NCBI GenBank assembly: GCA_007922225.1
Contig: ML679989.1
Coordinates: 19,613,570 to 19,677,569, forward strand
DNA length: 64,000 bases
Direction: 5' to 3'
Source of the DNA: Emydura subglobosa
Lineage: Eukaryota > Chordata > Testudines > Chelidae
Shown: positions 57,244-64,000 of the stretch, one piece after another
How positions within the stretch are numbered: position 1 is the first letter of the stretch
Layout of the letters: each line of letters opens with the position of its first letter
Notes under the pieces: generated by a model
Seen by the model: the letters and a program-made list of their open reading frames with translations, nothing else
Databases searched by the model: none
Told to the model about the DNA's origin: nothing
Made by a program: the position numbers and the translations under genes

Positions 57244-57439
57244 ATGTGTGAATTTAAAGCGAATTAATTAAACTGCACTAAATCTCTGTGTGGATACTCT
57301 CATTCAGAATTAAAGTGGCCTTAATTTGGTTTAATTTAAGTGAATTAAAATAAACCAAATTAAGGATCCTTTAATTCTGTATAAGTGTGTCTACACAGGG
57401 CTTTAATGCAGTTTAATTAATCTACTTTAAATTCACACC
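57244..57439. mobile_element. Long palindromic MITE, about 196 bp
   Basis: The whole unit is nearly its own reverse complement. The left arm atgtgtgaatttaaagcgaa, ttaattaaactgcactaaat and ccttaatttggtttaattta matches the right arm aataaaccaaattaagg, ggctttaatgcagtttaatt and ctttaaattcacacct. The centre lies near 57342. Only a few mismatches occur, so the hairpin would be stable. A TTAA lies a short way outside on both sides, but the flanks are too similar in composition to call a duplication. Confidence 0.75.
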
Positions 57440-57581
57440 TCTTTCGGATTAAGTTTCCTGAGTGGCCCTGAGTACATAAGACCTCAGTTAGCAGAAATAT
57501 AATGAATCAGAATGAATAGTACACTATAGAAATATTCTTTACTATCTATGGAAGTAGAACAGAAATTACTTTGAAATTTGA

Positions 57582-57603
57582 TTTGCGTGTGTGTGTGTGT
57601 GTG
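57582..57603. repeat. (GT)n microsatellite
   Basis: About ten GT dinucleotides in tttgcgtgtgtgtgtgtgtg. Confidence 0.9.
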
Positions 57604-57689
57604 AGAATTGATGAGATACAGGTCTCATGAAGCCAGTAATAAAGTATCATTAGCGTTTCTAAAAAATATAGATAATTTTCCAATACAAA

Positions 57690-58655
57690 AGGTATTGCAC
57701 CCAGCATGGACTAACTATTTTAGACCTCATTATGACAGATAAAGATAAATTGATCATTGGCCTAGAAATTGGTGGTTGCCTAGGGACCAATGATCATGAC
57801 CTAATTACATTCATTATGGGCAAACAGAAGATAGTCACAACCAGTATCTATTACTGGTGCTTCAAAAAGGCTAATTGCAGAAAGCCGAAGAAAATTAAGA
57901 GCAAAATTGATTGGGAGGAAAAATGAATATTAAAAATATGAATGAAAATTGGGAATTGTTTAAGGACAGCTTACTAGATGGCCATAAAGCCACAATTTCA
58001 CTATCACCACAAGTTTAGTTAAAGGCCCACGTTAGTTAAGAAGGGAAGTGATGGATATGTTATTTATTAGAAATAAAAAAACAATATATAACATATGAAA
58101 AAGATAAAGTAGATAATAGCAATCAATATGAATTAGAAGTTAAGTGTAGAAAATTGATAAGGGAAGCTTAAGACAGAAGGGAAAACTCCATGGCTGGTTG
58201 GGTTACAGACAATAAGAAGTATATCAGGAACAAAAGAAATTCTATCAATGATATAGGTCTATTACTAGATGGAGTTGGTAAAAGGCTCAATAGTGAGGAA
58301 GAGAAGCTGAAGCGTTCAATAAATATTTTTATTCTGTATGGATGATTAACTACTTTCCAGTCCATTCATAACTAGGAAAGATGTTATAGTATCTACTAGG
58401 GATAAAAAAAAATTAAATAAGCAGGGCTGGATAATTTACATCCTACTGGCCTGAAAATACTGGTTGAGCAGATCTTTGGCCCACTGATTTTATTTTTTAA
58501 TAAATTTTTGAATTCTTGGGAAATCCCACAAGACTGTAAAAGTGCCAATATTGTGCCAATATTCAAAAGGTGCAAGCGAGATAACCCAGGTAATTATCGA
58601 TCTATTAATCCGTTATCAATACTGGACAAAATAATCGAATCCTGTGTTAGATTTT
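57690..58655 (+). pseudogene. CR1-like LINE ORF2: endonuclease end to RT start
   Basis: It starts TILDLIMTDKDKLIIGLEI and GTNDHDLITFIM, the C-terminal part of an apurinic-type endonuclease with the conserved Asp-His. It passes through the linker (GLLLDGVGKRLNSEEEKLK) and reaches the RT fingers with PIFKRCKRDNPGNYRSINPL and LDKIIESCV. It stops before motif A. Truncated at both ends, with many stops, so an old copy. Confidence 0.75.
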
Positions 58656-58774
58656 CTAGCAACAAAGTTTGAGAAAACTGTGAGAGTACATACAACTAGA
58701 AGACAGAGTCAAGTCACTGAACCAGTGCATGGCTGGGAGAAAGAGGAGGAAAGGGTCTTCCTCCACAGTAGGAC

Positions 58775-58970
58775 TTGGCAATACGTTTCAAACAAAACGT
58801 TTTTTCATTGAAAAACGGCCTTCTTTCAAAAACAACATTTTGCAAAATTTACTGATTTTTATTAAAATGTTGTATAAATGGTTATTAAAAGTTTTTGTTT
58901 TGTTTCTCCATTTTTTGTTAAATAACCAATTCTTAAAACAAAATTGTGGGAACAGTTTGAAAATGTGGAT
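58775..58970. repeat. AT-rich dispersed repeat (family C)
   Basis: Words such as caaacaaaacgttttttcat, tgaaaaacggccttctttca and aaaacaacattttgcaaaat, like the other family C copies. An open frame of 109 codons here (58729-59058) reflects the composition. Confidence 0.45.
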
Positions 58971-60034
58971 CCATTCTGAATCCTGGGAAATGGATGTTGT
59001 TACAGGAATGCTCTACAAATGGGAGATGACTGTATACATGGAAATAGCTAATAGCTAAGGTGCCAGTTGATGGTTCTCAAGGAGAGGAAGCACAGGTGCT
59101 AGGTTTTGCTTGCCCAATAAAACTTGTATTTGTGTGCTGCAAATGGCTTCCTCTGGCAGCTCTGAACACGGCACTCTTCACAGAAATGACTTGGAAATTC
59201 TGAAATTTGCCATGAATTTCTTTTCCAGTTTGTGACCAGCTCTCTTCCTCAGCGACCTCCATGCAGAGTCCTGCGGCATTCAAAGTCAGAGAGGGGAAGG
59301 CATAGTCACAGCTCTACCTCACCTGCTGTGGAAAGGAGCACTCCGTTCCATCTGTGGGGTAATGCAGAGGGCCTGATCCCCTGCATAGTAGAGAGGTCCG
59401 AGAGGCATTACGTCTCTCTCAGGCAGAGTGCCCCCTGCAGCCCCCAGTGGAGCAATGTGGCTCGATACTGCCTCCAATGCAGGCAAACCCTAGCCCTGTG
59501 TTTGTAGCCCATTGTCTCTATTTTCATATGCAAAATTGCTCAAGAAAATGCACGCATAAAAAACCCAAGATGTCACCACCATCAAGCATTTCAATCCCAG
59601 CCGCACTCTTCACAACTCAAAGCAGGGAGACTTGCAAACATCTAATACAAGTAGGAAAGATGAATAATATATGAATGAAAAAGCAGAACCCAGGAAACAG
59701 TCAGAAGTCTGAGCAGCTAATTGCTGTACATTCCACACAGCAAACTGATAGACAGGAAGACACGTTGCCTGGATGGATCATAACAGCAGATGCAGCACAT
59801 TGGAACAGCATACACAGCACACACCACTGTACCTCCCTCCTCTACACACACCACCCAGGCTCGCAACCAGGGAGGGACAGCCAGACTGTCACTTAATCCT
59901 GCAACTTCTTTCTCTGCAGCATGTCCAAGACCTGACCCTTTCTCTCAGTCCCCAAAGCTAACACATTTCCCCATGCCTTAATTATCTCCCACCTCTTCTC
60001 TTTGTTCTCTCTCTCTCTCCTAACTTGCTCCACT
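58971..60034. other. Unassigned DNA
   Basis: No gene recognised. CA-rich stretch near 59790-59860 and a TC run near 60007-60019. Confidence 0.4.
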
Positions 60035-60225
60035 CCAGTCCATGCAAAATGCAGCAGCCAAAGCCTTCTTCCTAGCTGAACTCAGACCATGTTACTTCCC
60101 TACTCCAATCCCTGTAACGGTTCCCCTCACCTACCAAGTAAAATGCAAAATACTTGCCTTTGACATCAAGAGCTTTGCACAGTTCTGCCCCTGCCTGAAG
60201 AGGCTGACACTTGAAAAGTTCATTC
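60035..60225 (+). pseudogene. L2-type LINE RT C-terminal fragment
   Basis: The frame from 60042 reads MQNAAAKAFFLAELRP, then VTVPLTYQVKCKILAFDI and SFAQFCPCL. This corresponds to the conserved end of L2-clade RT (LQNAAARL..., HWLPVRYRI-like, KILLLTYKALHG-like). The middle is shifted by a frame change. L2 is an ancient lineage distinct from the CR1 copies here. Confidence 0.6.
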
Positions 60226-62489
60226 CGCTTTATAGGTATTACCAGTCCTGGCAATGATCCTAGATTTACACTGGGGAACACTGTGCAGCATATGGATAGC
60301 TCTACGACAGAAATGAACTACGTGCACCCACTGTAAATCTCTGCTCTAGCTTTTTCTCATATCCCGCTCACCCTCTTTGCTCAACCGATGATGCTGGGCT
60401 TAGCTATACATGTAACTCGGTATTAATCTTAACCAACCTTCTGTCTATCTATCCTGTACCTGACCTCCTCTTGGCCAGATTCAGCTCCACATGCTGGTTC
60501 AAGTTCATTCCTGGGTAACTGTGTTGCTTAAATGCTATTACACCAAAGATGAGAATGGCCCATTTACTACAAGCTGGGTAAAATAATACAGAGTTTAATT
60601 TACATCTGGTGCTCTTTTAATTTCATCACTGGCACAGGCACTTTCCGGGCCAGATGCCCCCTCTGGCTCCTTGTTTATTTGCACGGAAGTGAACGATTGT
60701 ATGAGAGCTACGGAAAGCAAGGTGGGACACTCAAACTCCAAACCTAGGCAGAGAGCCAAGTGCCTGATTGCTACCCAGTACGTTAGCCTGGCGTAGACCT
60801 TCCCTCATCCCATGTGGGCTCAGACACTTCCCCCCACCACTGCCCTGGGCTCCGCAGAGGTCACTTTCCACCAGACACCACGCAAAAGACGGGAAACGCA
60901 ATGCTAGCTGAGATGGCTTTCTTGCTGTGTCTGGGCCCAAGGGCAACACCAGCAGCTGGAAAGGAGTTATATGGTTAGGGAGCCATAGGTAAGCCAGGAC
61001 CCTGAGCTGGGGCAGAGGAACAGGGTTTCAGCATCAATGGTCTTGCCTCCAGCGGCTCTGCATCCAGGACCTGGGGATCCCTGAAGGATTCACACAGAAC
61101 CACTGACCAGCTTGCTGTGGTGCAGACCTTATGCCCCAGGGACTGACTTGGGGGGCAGTGCTCTGTGTAACGCCGCACCTGGTGGGTTGTCAGTAACAGG
61201 GACTGAACCTCTGGATCTTAATGCATTGACCTCTACTACCTGAGAGAAAAGACCAGGCCCTCTCATCCATCCCTAGAGGGGAACAGGGCGCAGGGCACCT
61301 ACGCAGGAGTCCTCCACTTAAGACTACCCCTGCGGCACTCCTGTCCACTGCAGCAGTAAGCCCAGGGCTGGGGTCTCCCTTTGATGTGCAGGAGTTTCCT
61401 AAAAGTGCCTGCTGGAATTTGTCCTGTCCAGGCGCTCAAGGAGTCGCAGGTCTCTGCAGGGGTGGAGCTGACGCAGACGGAAGTTTTCAGACCAGTTTCT
61501 TTAGTTCTCACTTTATACTTGTTTTCTTCTCTTCTTCACGGTGCAGGCTGCTTTTCCTCTGTGCTAACTAACTTCTCATTAGCTGCGTTGACAGTGAAGC
61601 TGGCTGCGAAGCCAGTGCCTCCCCTTGGATCCAACTCATTCCATAGCATTCTGTGTCGCCAGCCGCACATTTGTTAGGTGACAGTTTTCACTTTATATTT
61701 CATTTGCCATTTGTCAGCCCAGTAACATGGATCCAGATTCCTTTTTGATGTTTTCATGTTATCTACAAACCCTTCAAAGGCATAAATATTTGCTCGGCCC
61801 CTCGCTGTTTAGGGAGCTACCATTAATTATTGCAATGCCCTCTTGTGGTTGAAACAGAACTGTGTTTTTAAAAATAAGGAGTTTCAAGCTCCTGTGTGAA
61901 GTGCCCAAAGACACTTATGTGCTGGCGGGCAGATGCTGTGGCAGTGCATCATATGGACGAGCACCTGTGACTTAATCTATTAAAAATGCATTGCAAACAA
62001 AAGATGTAACTCTGATCTGATCTGTTGTAACTGCCACCCCTGCCAGCCATTTTGCTGTCAAGTAAAATAAAGGTTAATTAACAATATTATGAAGCCAGGA
62101 AACCCGAAATGAAGGTTATATGTAAAATATAAATCTAATTCAAGTCTGCAAATGCACAGGTAAGGTCATTGTCCATCCTCACCTCACCCATGTACCCCCG
62201 CTAACCAGGCTGGGGTGCACAGTTATATTTGAAAGCACACCTGCCAGTGGTGAAGAGTTGGGGATTATTGTCTCCACTACTCTCTTTGCAGATTCATGTA
62301 GTGACAAGGGGTATGTTTCTCTCTACCCTGTGTCCATCTGTAAAAGAAGCTGTGGGTTAGGGATGGAGGAGTTTGCTTTAAATAGTTCTCTAGTGGGAAA
62401 TCACTGGACAGTTAGGAGTCTGGAAAGATGTGTGATTAATTTTTTAAATGAATGACGAATGCAGATGCTTTGTGACTGACTGTTATAAT
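60226..62489. other. Unassigned DNA
   Basis: No gene recognised. A GC-richer part (about 60700-61680) has overlapping frames on both strands, up to 98 codons, without domains. Confidence 0.4.
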
Positions 62490-62622
62490 TATTATGTATT
62501 ATTTGTATTATCATAGCACTTAGGAGTCTCAGTCATGGTCAAAGACCCTGTTGTGCCAGGTGCTGCACAAACAGAAGAAAAAAGACAGTCCGTGCCCCAA
62601 AGATCTAACAATCTGTCTTCAC
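62490..62622 (+). repeat. Dispersed amniote repeat, copy 4
   Basis: It contains attattatgtattatttgta, cacttaggagtctcagtcat, cctgttgtgccaggtgctgc, aaagacagtccgtgccccaa and aagatctaacaatct. This is the best match to copy 1 at 7.0 kb, in the same orientation. Confidence 0.7.
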
Positions 62623-64000
62623 GCCCCTGGCTGATTTCAAATCGAGGATATGGGAACAGAGTGAAGGTTGTTTGGGTGACCTTAAGTGCGCATTTCCATA
62701 TTTTCCGATGTGAATATCTTGTGCCTGTCCGTGTCAGCTTTCCAAGTTTTGTTTTCAAAAACTGAAATACCATTTTAAGAAATTTTCAAAATCAATGCTG
62801 CTGCATTTGTTACCCCTTACCTTCCTCTGAACTGACAATTTTACCTGTTTCCTTAACTTTTAAAAAATATGAAAGAATCGACCAGTGACAAGAGTCCTGT
62901 CAGACCACGCCAGGTGTGGTGGGGCTCAGCGCTGGCTATCAGACTCACGCTCTCTCATTATCTTCCCAGGTATTCCTATGGCTTTCATCACTGTCATATC
63001 AGGGCACTTCCGGCTCAGTGACCAAGGACTATAGTACTTTCAGTGAAGGGCCCCCGCTGTGGAGTCCTTAGAAATGGAGATCGGGGAGGGCCTGAGTTTT
63101 CACAAACAGGATGGTACACCTGTCTGTCCAGGATTTCCCTCACTAATGGCCTGGCTCATGGAGACAAAACAAGCACATCCCGACTCAAGAGAGTGTCACG
63201 ACAAGGGAGGAATGGTCAGTCTAGTGCTGTTCAGTTATGTGGTCTGTGCTAAGCTACGACATCGCAGGTGACGGATGCCAAGCTGGCTAGCTACAGTTAT
63301 CTTCCCAAGTGTACACTTTCCACAAGCCTGCTCTTTTATGTGGAGAAGTGCTCTAGGGATGAGCAGAGCCCCGGAATACGATGGGGAGGATGCAAAGACC
63401 ATGGAGCAGCCAAAGGGAATTAGGAAGAAAAGAAGGTTATTTTGATGACATGCTCTACAAAGGGAACATTATGTCAAGTCTAGGGCAGAGGAATCAGATG
63501 TGGAAGAAATGAAGTTTTCTGTGTACACATATTGGGGGATAGAGGGACAAGGAGCCTCATCTGAGGAGTGAATTATGGGATCAGAAAGTGAAGCAAAACA
63601 CTCATCAAACCATCTCTCGTCAGCTTTAGTGGTTGTTTCATGCAGACTTTGGGTTCCTAGAATGCCTGCACAGAACACAGACAACTGCAGCTCCATCCCT
63701 TTTACCGGCCAATAATATGCAATGGAAGCGCTGCTGGGAGCGTCTGCAGGTCACCTGAGGCAGACAGTGGCCCCGTGCATTGTGCGTTCTTCTCGCAGTC
63801 TGAACTAGCCATTGGGAATGAAGATCTTCTGACCTTGGTTCAGTATCATTTTTACATCTGGCACCTCTGGATAGGTAATATTTGTTTATGGAGATAGCAA
63901 TAACGACCCCTTGCCTCTCCAGCCCTGTAGGGGACCAGCTGTCTTCTAGCTGATGTCCGCAGACACACACCGGCCAGGGAGTACAGCCTGTTATTTATTC
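62623..64000. other. Unassigned DNA
   Basis: No gene recognised. Frames up to 110 codons (63638-63970, minus) show no domain. Confidence 0.4.

Overview
The window looks like a gene-poor stretch of a non-avian sauropsid genome, most probably a turtle, with a crocodilian as the second choice. The case rests on the repeats. CR1 LINEs dominate, several ending in the motif actagatgatcataatggtc. There are also Ty3/gypsy-type LTR elements, a hAT-like MITE with an 8-bp duplication, palindromic MITEs and old MIR/L2 remnants. I recognise no mammalian L1 or Alu and no host protein-coding gene. The window is therefore intergenic DNA or a large intron.

Layout. 1-7 kb: mostly unassigned AT-rich DNA, one CR1 tail and microsatellites. 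7-11 kb: a two-LTR gypsy-like element whose 5' LTR is split by a second LTR and whose pol is largely missing, with a GC-rich minisatellite in its interior. 11-18 kb: a dispersed repeat, a CR1 3' piece, a hAT MITE with perfect target duplications, and a reverse-strand CR1. 18-24 kb: no gene recognised. 24-28 kb: a reverse-strand Sushi-like gypsy gag/protease relic, CR1 pieces and an LTR-like unit with TGTGACAG/CTGTCACA ends. 29.4-31.3 kb: one CR1 inserted into another. 32.4-33.5 kb: a CpG-rich inverted-repeat cassette rich in CCGGAAGT and CCAAT motifs that encloses an unidentified exon-like ORF. 33.5-38.1 kb: a reverse-strand Ty3/gypsy copy with gag, zinc knuckle, protease, RT, RNase H and integrase, all broken. 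40.1-43.3 kb: a CR1 that still carries its 5' region and ORF1 (zinc-finger-like and SGNH esterase domains) but has lost the middle of ORF2. 44-48 kb: CR1 copies on both strands, a MITE, AT microsatellites and a MIR. 48-57 kb: a short LTR element with only gag-like coding, inserted in an AT-rich repeat with a perfect 5-bp duplication, plus palindromic MITEs. 57-64 kb: another LINE ORF2 relic, an L2 RT tail and unassigned DNA.

No element here looks able to move by itself: every coding region I could follow contains stops, frameshifts or deletions. The interest lies in insertion order, in composite elements, and in the unexplained cassette at 32.4-33.5 kb.
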